DNA of 64,000 nucleotides from Inquilinus sp. KBS0705 (lineage in GTDB: Bacteria > Bacteroidota > Bacteroidia > Sphingobacteriales > Sphingobacteriaceae). The DNA is taken from the NCBI GenBank assembly GCA_005938025.2, contig VCCI02000001.1, forward strand, positions 2,294,001-2,358,000, in the 5' to 3' direction. The notes under the pieces were generated by a model. That model worked only from the letters and a program-made list of their open reading frames with translations, had not been told where the DNA came from and ran no database searches. Positions within the stretch are counted from its first letter, which is position 1. Each line of letters opens with the position of its first letter. The translations under genes and the position numbers were made by a program. Positions 8,432-16,354 of the stretch are shown here, piece after piece.

Positions 8432-9184
8432 ATGAGCCATGCTGCAGATGATTTGCGCTTAGAACTTGCCCACTTCAATAATTTTATAATCCAAAACTAT
8501 CTTGCCGCGTTAAAGGCAACAGTTAAAAACGAGCCGTTACTTTACCTGTACAACGTTTTTAAAAAGATGGGGGACAGCCTTTGCACAATAGGTAATGCAA
8601 TTGCCGCACAAAAAGACGTTTCGTACCGTGATTTGATGCCTTTAAACCAAACAGTATTTGACGCCGCTTTAAGTATTTTTTTGATTGAGCGATCAAATAA
8701 TTTGGAAGACCTTATTTTGCGTATTAACGGCGTTAACACGTATTATTTACAGTCAAATTTAGAAAATATTGATAAATATGGCTTGCAATTTGGCAAAGAT
8801 AAGGCGGTTATAGAGGATGAGATATCGATTTTAAAGCAAGATAATAGTGGCTACTTTAATCAAAATGGCTTATTAAAGTATATACCTTATTTACCAGATA
8901 ACCAGGAGATTTTAACCTATTTAAAAAACAACGCACAAATACGGACAACCGGCCGGGCCTTTAATGGCCTTACCACATCATTTGATGTTTTTACAGAACC
9001 TACAGCTAACGAAAACAGCAATACTAATAAGTTAAAGTTACTTACGGTGTTAAACATTGCTCTAATAAGTATGAGCTATATTGAACCTTTTCTTGGTCAA
9101 TCAAAACAAGTAACCGTAACTTTTGAGGAGCTGACAGCAAAAATAGTAACTGCTAAAAAAAACTGGCAAAACAGCACTGTTTAA
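8432..9184 (+). CDS. Orphan 250-aa cytosolic protein of unknown function
   Basis: No family is recognised. The sequence is mostly helical, without signal peptide, membrane segment or metal motif. Notable stretches are LYLYNVFKKMGDSLCTIGNAIAAQ (positions about 36-60), FDAALSIFLIERSNNLEDLILRIN (75-100) and the leucine-rich LKLLTVLNIALISMSYIEPFLG near 205-225. The coding sequence is AT-rich, like the rest of this island. It has its own -7 box and a candidate operator, and it sits between two HTH paralogues, so it could be what those regulators control. The start ATG at 8432 is supported by the promoter spacing. Confidence 0.7.
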   Translation: MSHAADDLRLELAHFNNFIIQNYLAALKATVKNEPLLYLYNVFKKMGDSLCTIGNAIAAQKDVSYRDLMPLNQTVFDAALSIFLIERSNNLEDLILRINGVNTYYLQSNLENIDKYGLQFGKDKAVIEDEISILKQDNSGYFNQNGLLKYIPYLPDNQEILTYLKNNAQIRTTGRAFNGLTTSFDVFTEPTANENSNTNKLKLLTVLNIALISMSYIEPFLGQSKQVTVTFEELTAKIVTAKKNWQNSTV

Positions 9185-9201
9185 AATGATGTTGATGTTT
9201 T

Positions 9202-9543
9202 CTATACGCTTGTTCTTTTAAGCAACTCGCTATTATAACGCTCTAACAAAACGATATACTTTTGCTTCCAATTAACTTGTTGGCCCTGAGAATTGTGATG
9301 ATATGTAGACGAACTACCTTCTTTGTGAAATTCTGTCCCTGAAAAAAGCTCAGGGAACTCTTTAGAAAAATCGTGCTTAATAACCCGGCCAATTTTTATA
9401 ATGATAGCGGGACTTAGCTCTTGCTGATTAAACCAATTATACATCGACCGGCGGTTCACCTCAATTTCTGCCGCCAGATCTTTGATGTTAAGGCCCCTTT
9501 TTTTTATAATATACTCAACTTTTTTTCCTCGATGGTTTTCCAT
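9202..9543 (-). CDS. Small helix-turn-helix protein, paralogue 3 of 3
   Basis: The 113 aa match the other two paralogues in NRRSMYNWFNQQEL, IKIGRVIKHDFSKEFPELF and WKQKYIVLLERYNSELL, but are more diverged at the start (ENHRGKKVEYIIKKRGLNI). The gene runs opposite to the other two and converges on the orphan gene with an 18-bp gap. Immediately before the ATG lie two palindromes, TTTGCAAA at 9544-9551 and 9565-9572, which look like an operator pair for autoregulation. It is a DNA-binding regulator by inference only. Confidence 0.75.
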   Translation of the reverse strand: MENHRGKKVEYIIKKRGLNIKDLAAEIEVNRRSMYNWFNQQELSPAIIIKIGRVIKHDFSKEFPELFSGTEFHKEGSSSTYHHNSQGQQVNWKQKYIVLLERYNSELLKRTSV

Positions 9544-9572
9544 TTTGCAAATTGATATTCAATCTTTGCAAA
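9544..9572 (-). promoter_or_regulatory. Paired TTTGCAAA palindromes at the HTH start codon
   Basis: Two 8-bp perfect palindromes with centres 21 bp apart, about two helical turns. The first abuts the ATG of HTH paralogue 3, and the intervening ATTGATATTCAAT is itself dyad-like. This geometry is typical of a cooperative repressor site; which protein binds is unknown. Confidence 0.5.
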
Positions 9573-9862
9573 TTTTTAGCCACGAAACTTATTATAGAAT
9601 ATTTGATGCGAATAAAATTTTTGTAACATATAAAGGGATATGTAACAAATTTGTTAACAAAGGTTGTTTTTCACCACTTATTCCAATATCGGCAGATGTA
9701 TTAAACAAAAATTTTTTGTCTTTATCACCAATACTAACACATACGGCGTTTCTGCTTTTATATACACCTGTATACAAAAGAATACGAGCTCGTGCAGAGC
9801 ATTTAACTATAGGTAAAACACAAGCCGCTATTTAATACGGGAACATCCCAAAATTGTACACA
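9573..9862. other. AT-rich intergenic region
   Basis: Upstream region of HTH paralogue 3 and downstream end of the kelch gene. It contains a TGTAACATAT / ATATGTAACA near-inverted repeat at about 9622-9647, which shares TGTAAC with the dyad upstream of the NusG-like gene. Open frames on both strands here have no protein-like composition and are not called. Confidence 0.4.
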
Positions 9863-11443
9863 TCAATTATACTTAATAACCAGCCTCGGCCGGTTTAATT
9901 TACCTTCCTTACTTTTAAATTGCAGAGTAACATTTTTGCCAAGCGCATCTTTCACCAAAAAAGACATAACCTTTTTTGACTGGATATTTGCACTTACATA
10001 TTTCGTAACATCCAGTTCGATATTCGCGGGTTGGTTACTTACCATTGCCGAGCTTAAAGAAGGTGTAACAGCCGCAGGTGCCGTATTAAAATTGATCGTC
10101 TTTTCTGTCCAATTTTCATCGGGTACAGCGTAGCATGATAGTGCTATTGTTGTATTATTGTCTGCATTATACCCGTTTAAAACAAGCTTAGCCGATACAA
10201 CATTGTTTACCCCTGTTAAGTCGAATTTAAGGTATGCTTTACGGTCGTAATCTTTATTTGCAGCGCCCTTTACTGTAAGGTTACTATCCAGTCCGTAGTT
10301 TAAAGCCGCAAAGGCTCCTGCGCGTACAAAAGCGTCGTCGGTAGGTAATAATTCAATGTATGGCACACCCATACGGTTTATTGTAGAAAAATTGCCGCCG
10401 GTGTAATAAATCGTTCCGTTTAACACAGCTGCAACTCCTGCAGACCGGGCCGAGGGCAAAGGCGTAAGCTGCGACCATGTATTACTTTCGGGCGAGTACA
10501 CCTGCACAGCCTTGCTTAGTACATTATGCGAAGTTTCACCACCTAAAACAAGTATACGCTTACCCAGGGTAATAACCGACGATGAAACATGGTCTACCGA
10601 TACAGGCATATCTGCCAGCCGCTGCCAACTGTCAGTTTCGGGAGTGTAAACCTGCAACATTTTTTGGGTTTCAGTTTCGTTATCCTGGTGATGGGCACCG
10701 CCTATAAAGTAAATTTTGCCATTCAATACGGCCGAGCCCGGGTGGTTGACCGCATCTAAAAGCGGTGCCGCGGTTTGCCAGCCTTGTGCCACCTGATTTA
10801 CATCAAGTACATAATGTACGTTAACATCCTGCCGGGATAAATTAGCACCACCCATATAATGCAACTTTCCGTTTAAATACCTTAACTGCCCGGCCGCTAA
10901 TGGTTGAGGCAAATTGGGCAGCTTAGTATAAGAGTCTGTTGATACATCATATTTATATACCTGATTGGTGCCAAACACCTGCCCTTTACCAGTGCTATTT
11001 GATGTGTACCCACCGGCAAAGTAAATGGCACTGCCATCAGTTGTTACACCCATATGGGTGGCCCCTCCAAACCCATCGCCGTTAGGTGTATAAGGCAAGC
11101 TTTTAATTGCCGACCACTTATTTGTTACCGGGTCGTACACATAAGCACGTTTTGTAGGCGTCCACGTGTCCGGCCTTTTGTTTACATCAAATCCTCCAAA
11201 AATATAAAGCTTATTGTTTACTGCTTCGCCATGTACCTCATGTGTAGCCACTGGTTGTCCCTGCGCATTGCTCCAGCTTATAGCTGTAGGCTCTATAGCC
11301 TCAGATTCCGAAAAAGTGGCTTTTTGAGCCAAATGGGTAACCTCGCCTGTAATTTGATTGTCGGCTGGTTCGTTTTTCTTACATCCCGGCATATAAACCA
11401 GGATATAAACCGCTAAAGCGAGTATTAAAGTTTTATTAGTCAT
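9863..11443 (-). CDS. Kelch-repeat lipoprotein with DNRLRE/CBM96-like C-terminus
   Basis: The 526 aa start with a lipoprotein signal (hydrophobic ALAVYILVYMPGCKK; lipidated Cys about residue 21). Residues about 55-355 form a kelch beta-propeller with the repeat marks KLYIFGGF, AIYFAGGYTS, KLHYMGGANL, KIYFIGGAHH, RILVLGGETS and TIYYTGGNFS. Residues about 365-526 are a DNRLRE-type module (DDAFVRAGAF, RKAYLKFDLTGV, ENWTEKTINFNTAP, RPRLVIKYN), a fold that includes CBM96 polysaccharide binders. It is probably anchored in the outer membrane as a glycan-binding protein. The gene directly upstream (11470-12438) is only 26 bp away and could be co-transcribed. Confidence 0.83.
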   Translation of the reverse strand: MTNKTLILALAVYILVYMPGCKKNEPADNQITGEVTHLAQKATFSESEAIEPTAISWSNAQGQPVATHEVHGEAVNNKLYIFGGFDVNKRPDTWTPTKRAYVYDPVTNKWSAIKSLPYTPNGDGFGGATHMGVTTDGSAIYFAGGYTSNSTGKGQVFGTNQVYKYDVSTDSYTKLPNLPQPLAAGQLRYLNGKLHYMGGANLSRQDVNVHYVLDVNQVAQGWQTAAPLLDAVNHPGSAVLNGKIYFIGGAHHQDNETETQKMLQVYTPETDSWQRLADMPVSVDHVSSSVITLGKRILVLGGETSHNVLSKAVQVYSPESNTWSQLTPLPSARSAGVAAVLNGTIYYTGGNFSTINRMGVPYIELLPTDDAFVRAGAFAALNYGLDSNLTVKGAANKDYDRKAYLKFDLTGVNNVVSAKLVLNGYNADNNTTIALSCYAVPDENWTEKTINFNTAPAAVTPSLSSAMVSNQPANIELDVTKYVSANIQSKKVMSFLVKDALGKNVTLQFKSKEGKLNRPRLVIKYN

Positions 11444-11469
11444 ACAAACTGATGTGAAGGTTTTGTAGG

Positions 11470-12324
11470 CTATATAAGCCCTTTACAATAAGTATCCCAA
11501 TAGCTTAACAGTAGCTTTTGGCCAAATTTGCTATAATCGCGGCCCATTGAGGGAGTTGGGGTAAACTCACCAAAAACGCAGCCTTTATAGGTAGCATAAA
11601 AATCAATGCGTACAAATATACCGTAAGCCTTACTTAGCTTTTTGGCAGATTTAATCATATCGTTAAGGCAAGCCGGAGCAGGTTGGTCGCCTGTTGGTGT
11701 ATATATATAGTTTATCTCTTCAAGGCGTTGCCAGTTTTCATCGTAAAACGAACTGAAACCCTTACGTGGCCCAAGTCTGTTAATTACCCATATACAAGCA
11801 ATCTCACCGTTAAAACAAAAGAATTTGTAATCATCAAGTATATTGTGCTCGCCTTCTTCGTGTTCAAGAAACTCCTCAAACAAAAACTCAAGTTTCGGAT
11901 TTTCAGTTAACTCCTTTTTTAAAATATTTTTGATCTGTTCGGGTGTATATACCTCGCGGTCAAATAAGTTAAAACCCTCTTTCATCAAAAACACAAGGCT
12001 CGAACAATGCCCCACCGTAGGCCGTATTACATAGTTTGGCGGCAAAGCATGCATATCTACCGAATCGATATCCCTTCCACGCCAGTAAAGATCGGGCAAC
12101 CGGCAGCCGTGCATCAGGGCAAACTCGCGCGCATTAGACTTATTGCTCAATTTGCGTTGCCAGTAAGGCGCATCCTTCCAGTTTTCTAACCTGTCGTGTT
12201 CAAACATTTTGGTATTCCTAACTACCTCAGCGTTAGGGTCTTTCCAAAAAGTATCGTGCCTGTGTTTAATGCGCTTTGGAAACTCCCCGCTATTGCGGAG
12301 GTAACTTGTAATTTTATTTATCAT
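11470..12324 (-). CDS. ATP-grasp (TupA-like) protein
   Basis: The open frame reaches 12438, but the ATG at 12324 (MINKITSYLRN) gives a more natural 284-aa start; the extra 38 residues have no conserved character. Motifs fit the ATP-grasp family seen in TupA-like teichuronopeptide and polysaccharide-modifying proteins: WQRKLSNKSNAREFALMHG, PPNYVIRPTVGHCSSLVFLM for the nucleotide-binding region, LFEEFLE followed by DDYKFFCFNGE, and FVRIDFYATYKGCVFGEFTPTPSMG for the metal-ligand end. Such enzymes ligate amino acids to sugars or to other amino acids. The substrate is unknown and no glycan operon adjoins. Loss of activity cannot be excluded but the expected acidic residues are present. Confidence 0.72.
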   Translation of the reverse strand: MINKITSYLRNSGEFPKRIKHRHDTFWKDPNAEVVRNTKMFEHDRLENWKDAPYWQRKLSNKSNAREFALMHGCRLPDLYWRGRDIDSVDMHALPPNYVIRPTVGHCSSLVFLMKEGFNLFDREVYTPEQIKNILKKELTENPKLEFLFEEFLEHEEGEHNILDDYKFFCFNGEIACIWVINRLGPRKGFSSFYDENWQRLEEINYIYTPTGDQPAPACLNDMIKSAKKLSKAYGIFVRIDFYATYKGCVFGEFTPTPSMGRDYSKFGQKLLLSYWDTYCKGLI

Positions 12325-12507
12325 ATGCAGATGTATGCCACTGGGGCAATTTTGGTTTATAATGTTGCAAAAATACATTGCTCCCATTGCCAATAAACAC
12401 CTGCCTAACGCCTGTATACCAAAGCGTAAAGCATGCACAACTTAGGGTGCATTTTGTATACTGGGCCTTTAAAAAAGGCCCCCTACAGGCTTATTTTGTA
12501 AATGCAA

Positions 12508-12515
12508 TAGTTTTG
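12508..12515 (+). promoter_or_regulatory. -7 promoter box TAGTTTTG upstream of BLUF gene
   Basis: Perfect TAnnTTTG match about 105 nt before the BLUF start codon. A matching -33 at the normal distance is not evident. Confidence 0.45.
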
Positions 12516-12621
12516 TTACAAATGACTGTGATATAAGAAAAAACAATTATTTATTTTACCTGCATGTTGTCGCAACACTAGTCTCAAAATATTGTTACTA
12601 TTTATAACACACTTTAAACCA

Positions 12622-13050
12622 ATGGATTACTACTTAATTTACATGAGCAAAGCTACAAATGCTTTAAATGAAAACCAACTAAACGAGCTACTTACCGTAT
12701 CGCGGGCATGGAATAACAACCATGGGATAACCGGCAAATTAGTGTATGTAGCGGGCGAATTCAGAGAGGATTTTGATGCCAGGTTTATGCAAGTGCTCGA
12801 AGGTTCGGAATATGAGGTAAAACGCATATTTGAGAACATAGCAGCCGACCCACGGCATTACGATGTAACCGTACTTACCGAAGGCCCGCGCAGCCAACGC
12901 AATTTTAGCGACTGGTCTTTAAAATTTGAAACCTTTGATTTAGAGGCACATCCGGAACTTATAGAATTTTTTCACCTTGATAAATCGGTGATAACAAGCC
13001 AGGAATTTGAGGAGGGCGAGTTTGCATTGAACTTTTTAAAATCATTTTAA
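12622..13050 (+). CDS. BLUF-domain blue-light sensor
   Basis: The ATG at 12622 (MDYYLIYMSKA) is chosen over the upstream one at 12592 because BLUF proteins begin right at this strand. The 142 aa are a single BLUF domain, which binds FAD and switches hydrogen bonding in blue light. Key features are visible: the Tyr in YYLIYMSKA, NNHGITGKLVY with the FAD-contacting Asn, Gln in RFMQVLEGSE, and the Trp in FSDWSLKF. It has no output domain, so it must act through a partner protein, as short BLUF proteins do. No obvious partner (EAL, HTH or cyclase) is adjacent. An upstream -7 box suggests a single-gene transcript. Confidence 0.9.
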   Translation: MDYYLIYMSKATNALNENQLNELLTVSRAWNNNHGITGKLVYVAGEFREDFDARFMQVLEGSEYEVKRIFENIAADPRHYDVTVLTEGPRSQRNFSDWSLKFETFDLEAHPELIEFFHLDKSVITSQEFEEGEFALNFLKSF

Positions 13051-13457
13051 AACGCCGCTGATGTTTTTTTGGTTAGCTTTTAGTTGCGGTTACAGTTTAT
13101 TACACACTTAAGCTAAACTTTTGCATTTTTTTTCAAAAAATTACAGCTCACACAGGGATTTTTTCCATTTTTTTGTTCCCCTCCCTCCCACTAATATATA
13201 AATTAATTCCATATAAAAAAGTAAAATTTGGGATGGTGGCTCTCCCTACCCATCCATCATCCCAAAAATTACCAGTGACAAAAGAGTGTCACAAAAAGTT
13301 TGATTGTTTATGCCGATATTTGGAATGATCCAATGGATAGGTTTTACAAATAGCTTAACCGTTCCCGCTCCAATCAATTAACAACCGGCATGATGCAACT
13401 CCCGGATAAATCCGCATCGCGCTAAAACAATTTGGCCCGTAGTTTATTGCAATAGGT
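13051..13457. other. Intergenic region, 407 bp
   Basis: Between BLUF and the stress-protein-like gene. It contains poly-T and poly-A runs (about 13125-13175) and a CATCC/GGATGG-rich patch around 13230-13265 forming a weak dyad (GGGATGGTGG / CCATCCATCATCCC). No ORF, RNA gene or promoter could be supported. Confidence 0.4.
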
Positions 13458-13835
13458 ATGATAACAGTAATAGGTATTTTTGACGACAGCAAACTGGCCG
13501 AAGAGGCCGGATCGTATTTACTGGCCAACCAGTTTACACAAGAGCGTGTAGACATGCATACCCATGCCGATAACACCAACGAACCCGACCGCGTAGGCGA
13601 ATTTTTTAGCCACCTGTTTGAAGATGAGATAAAGGCCGACCACTACGCCACATTGGCCCGCCAGGGCTCGGTAATTACGGTGCATGCCCTATCGGCACGC
13701 GAGGCGCAGGAAGCTGTTGACGTGTTAAACAACTACGGCGCCATAAACGTAAATGCCAATAACGAAGGCGCCGGCCTGTACAGCCAGGTTATTGAACGCA
13801 TTGTAACCGACGACAAACGGCTTAAAGGAGTATAA
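13458..13835 (+). CDS. YflT/general-stress-protein-17M-like protein
   Basis: A 125-aa soluble protein. It starts with TVIGIFDDSKLAEEAGSYLL and later has GSVITVHALSAREAQEAVDVL and NNYGAINVNA, the pattern of YflT and related stress-protein domains (two alpha/beta repeats of the TVxxF...A...L kind). These are usually induced by general stress; the biochemical role is unknown. The gene is isolated. The start ATG at 13458 directly precedes the first beta strand. Confidence 0.65.
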   Translation: MITVIGIFDDSKLAEEAGSYLLANQFTQERVDMHTHADNTNEPDRVGEFFSHLFEDEIKADHYATLARQGSVITVHALSAREAQEAVDVLNNYGAINVNANNEGAGLYSQVIERIVTDDKRLKGV

Positions 13836-14017
13836 ATGCTGCATAATTCTTCTGTTTCCACGCGTAGGTATTACGTTATGCTTCTAAATCTGTGGCATAG
13901 CTATTAAGCCCATTAACATTTATATTATTTATATAATCATTTTTAGCATTGGGGTATTTAATAAGCTTATAATTTTATAGCCACCAGTTATAAAACGTAT
14001 TACCACTTTACTTCAAT

Positions 14018-15619
14018 ATGAAAAAAGTATTATCAACCCTGCTACTGTTTGCGGGTGCCGTATCATTTGCGCAAACAAGTACCCAACTACCCCAACTTAT
14101 ACAAAAAGATGGCCGCCACGCTTTGCTGGTAGATGGCAAACCTTATTTTATTTTAGGCGGGCAGGCGCATAACTCAAGCGGATGGCCGGCACTGATGCCC
14201 GGTGTATGGGCCGCTGTTAAAGAGATGCATGCCAACACCCTGGAGGTACCCATTTACTGGGAGCAGATAGAGCCGCAGGCCGGCAGGTTCAATTTTTCGA
14301 TCATCGATACACTTATCAACCAATCGCGGCAGCATAATGTGCGTTTGGTTTTGCTTTGGTTTGGCACCTGGAAAAACGGCAGTAACCACTACATGCCCGA
14401 ATGGATGAAGCAGGATGCCGCCAAATACCCCAACATTACAGGTAAAAAAGGCAACCCTATCGATTCGCCTTCGCCGCATATACAGGCTACGCTGGATGCC
14501 GACATAAAGGCATTTACGGCTATAATGCGCCATTTAAAAAATACCGATACCCGCCACACTGTAATTATGGTACAGGTAGAGAACGAGCCGGGATCATGGG
14601 ATAGCATGCGCGACTACTCGGCAACCGCTCAAAAATTATTTGAGGGTGCCGTACCTGCCGAACTGCTTAAACCGGGCATTTTAAACGAGTTAAATGTGCC
14701 GGTTGTAAACGGCGGCACCTGGCAGCAGGTGTTTGGCAACCGCGCCGACGAGTATTTTCAGGCATGGTCTATAGCCCGTTTTATTGGGCAGGTGGCCGCA
14801 GCAGGCAAAGCGCAATATTCACTGCCCCTGTATGTAAACGCTGCCCTGCGCGAGCCCTTTGGCAACCCTATGGCCAACACCTACGAAAGCGGGGGCCCTA
14901 CTGATAACGTGATACCGATATGGAAAGCGGCCGCACCGGCCATCGACCTGCTGGCACCAGATATTTACCTAACCGGCAGCGACAAGGTATTAAAGGTTAC
15001 TGAATTGTACAGCCGGCCCGATAACGCGCTGTTTGTGCCCGAAGCAGGCTTAGTGGCCGATAACGCCAAATACCTGTATAATGTGCTGGCACATGGCGGC
15101 ATAGGCTTTTCGCCATTTGGTATTGATGATAATGGCCGCCCGGTTAGCCGCGAGGACTTTACCAAAAAACTTGCGCCATACGCGCTGGACTATAAAATGG
15201 CCGGTAGCATGATGAACGAGCTGGCTAAATGGAGCTTTGAGGGCAAGATACAAGCCGTTATTGAACACGAGGACCATGCCGCGCAAACTATTGATCTTGG
15301 CGCATGGCAGGCTACTATATCATTTGGCTCAATGCGAGGGAACGAGTTGCCAGCTGATGCCGCCGGTAAAGGCAAACTGATGATAGTAAAGCTTGGCGAA
15401 AACTCATTTTTATTGACAGGTACCGGCAGCCATGCTACATTTAAGCCTACAGGCAAAAGCGAGGGCAAAGCCTGGCAATATCTTAAAGTAAACGAAGGGT
15501 ATTACCAAAACGGCGAGTTTAAACAAACGCGCATACTAAACGGCGATGAAACCGACTGGGGCGGCCCAAGCTTTGGCGCCAACCCTACTGTATTGCAGGT
15601 TACGCTGGTAACGCGGTAA
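14018..15619 (+). CDS. Secreted GH35-like beta-galactosidase family protein (DUF5597 type)
   Basis: The 533 aa carry an N-terminal signal peptide (KKVLSTLLLFAGAVSFAQ). A TIM-barrel catalytic region follows with HALLVDGKPYFILGGQAHNS, VPIYWEQIEPQAGRFNF and VQVENEPGSWD; Glu190 in that NE motif fits the acid/base. Glu342 in FVPEAG fits the nucleophile. The C-terminal portion (about 420-533) is beta-rich and matches DUF5597. Members hydrolyse terminal beta-galactose from plant or algal glycans after export. No TonB/SusD pair adjoins, so it is not in a classical polysaccharide utilisation locus. Confidence 0.88.
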   Translation: MKKVLSTLLLFAGAVSFAQTSTQLPQLIQKDGRHALLVDGKPYFILGGQAHNSSGWPALMPGVWAAVKEMHANTLEVPIYWEQIEPQAGRFNFSIIDTLINQSRQHNVRLVLLWFGTWKNGSNHYMPEWMKQDAAKYPNITGKKGNPIDSPSPHIQATLDADIKAFTAIMRHLKNTDTRHTVIMVQVENEPGSWDSMRDYSATAQKLFEGAVPAELLKPGILNELNVPVVNGGTWQQVFGNRADEYFQAWSIARFIGQVAAAGKAQYSLPLYVNAALREPFGNPMANTYESGGPTDNVIPIWKAAAPAIDLLAPDIYLTGSDKVLKVTELYSRPDNALFVPEAGLVADNAKYLYNVLAHGGIGFSPFGIDDNGRPVSREDFTKKLAPYALDYKMAGSMMNELAKWSFEGKIQAVIEHEDHAAQTIDLGAWQATISFGSMRGNELPADAAGKGKLMIVKLGENSFLLTGTGSHATFKPTGKSEGKAWQYLKVNEGYYQNGEFKQTRILNGDETDWGGPSFGANPTVLQVTLVTR

Positions 15620-15649
15620 TTTTTGTTCTTAATTGCGTAGTGTATAAGT

Positions 15650-15737
15650 AATATCGAATGATGAATTTTGAATGTCGAATATCCAACTTCTTAACTTCAT
15701 TATTCGATATTGGACATTCGATGTTCGATATTGGCCC
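15650..15737. repeat. Nested TCGAAT-type inverted repeat
   Basis: ATATCGAATGATGAA pairs with TTCATTATTCGATAT, and GAATGTCGAATATCC pairs with GGACATTCGATG and GATATTGG further along. This forms a long imperfect cruciform between two convergent genes. It is one of several word-like intergenic repeats in the window and may also act as a transcription end. Confidence 0.6.
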
Positions 15738-15758
15738 TCAATAGGTATCATAGGTATC

Positions 15759-16316
15759 CTAAAAGCTCACCCCTATTTGCAAACCCGTACCTACTGATGA
15801 AGGCACGTTGTTGCCAAACCTAAAGGGTACCGGTACCGATAAAAACAGGTTGGCATCTTTGCCGCGTTTTATTACCTGGTTAAATACCGGTGTAAAGCCA
15901 AAACGACCGCTGGTTTCAAACGCCATACGGCCAATAAAAGTAAAGCCCTTTTTAAAACGGAACATGGCCCCGGGGTGAAAAAGCACGCTGTTTACCTTAG
16001 CTATATGGTTTTCGGTGCGTATGCTGGGGGCTACCTCAAAGCTTACCCCAAACTTATCGCTCTTTAAAATATTCATCCCAAACGGAAAGCCTATCGTATA
16101 AACGTTGTTAAAGTTGCCTGTAAAGCCATCCTTGTTCCAGGCGCCTATGGGTTGCACCACACTAAAATAGCCCATTACACGTGGGTAGGCGGGTGTTTGG
16201 GCACTGCCCGATTCTATTAAAACAATTAAGGCGGCTATAATTAATATAAGGCGTATCAAAATTCCTTTAATATTAATATTGGCGGGGTTAAAAAGCATCA
16301 TATTATACATAAGCAC
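15759..16316 (-). CDS. Exported beta-barrel-like protein, unknown function
   Basis: The 185-aa frame has a signal segment at about 18-40 (GILIRLILIIAALIVLIESGSAQ), so the true start may be one of the clustered Met residues in MLMYNMM. The mature part is built from alternating strands (YFSVVQPIGAW, NVYTIGFPFGMNIL, FGVSFEVAPSIR, LFLSVPVPFRFG, GTGLQIGVSF) and ends in Phe, typical of small outer-membrane barrels. No named family is recognised. It lies between a convergent glycosidase and a downstream-facing ChrB-AraC gene on the same strand (38 bp apart), so it could share that gene's transcript. Confidence 0.65.
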   Translation of the reverse strand: MLMYNMMLFNPANINIKGILIRLILIIAALIVLIESGSAQTPAYPRVMGYFSVVQPIGAWNKDGFTGNFNNVYTIGFPFGMNILKSDKFGVSFEVAPSIRTENHIAKVNSVLFHPGAMFRFKKGFTFIGRMAFETSGRFGFTPVFNQVIKRGKDANLFLSVPVPFRFGNNVPSSVGTGLQIGVSF

Positions 16317-16354
16317 AATAATACTTAATTATATAACGCCAAAATTGTATGCAT

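Noticed and set aside
9482..9835. Plus-strand open frame of 117 codons antisense to HTH paralogue 3
   Set aside because: It overlaps a gene with strong paralogues on the other strand, and its composition (runs of Phe, Leu and Ile from AT-rich DNA) is not protein-like.
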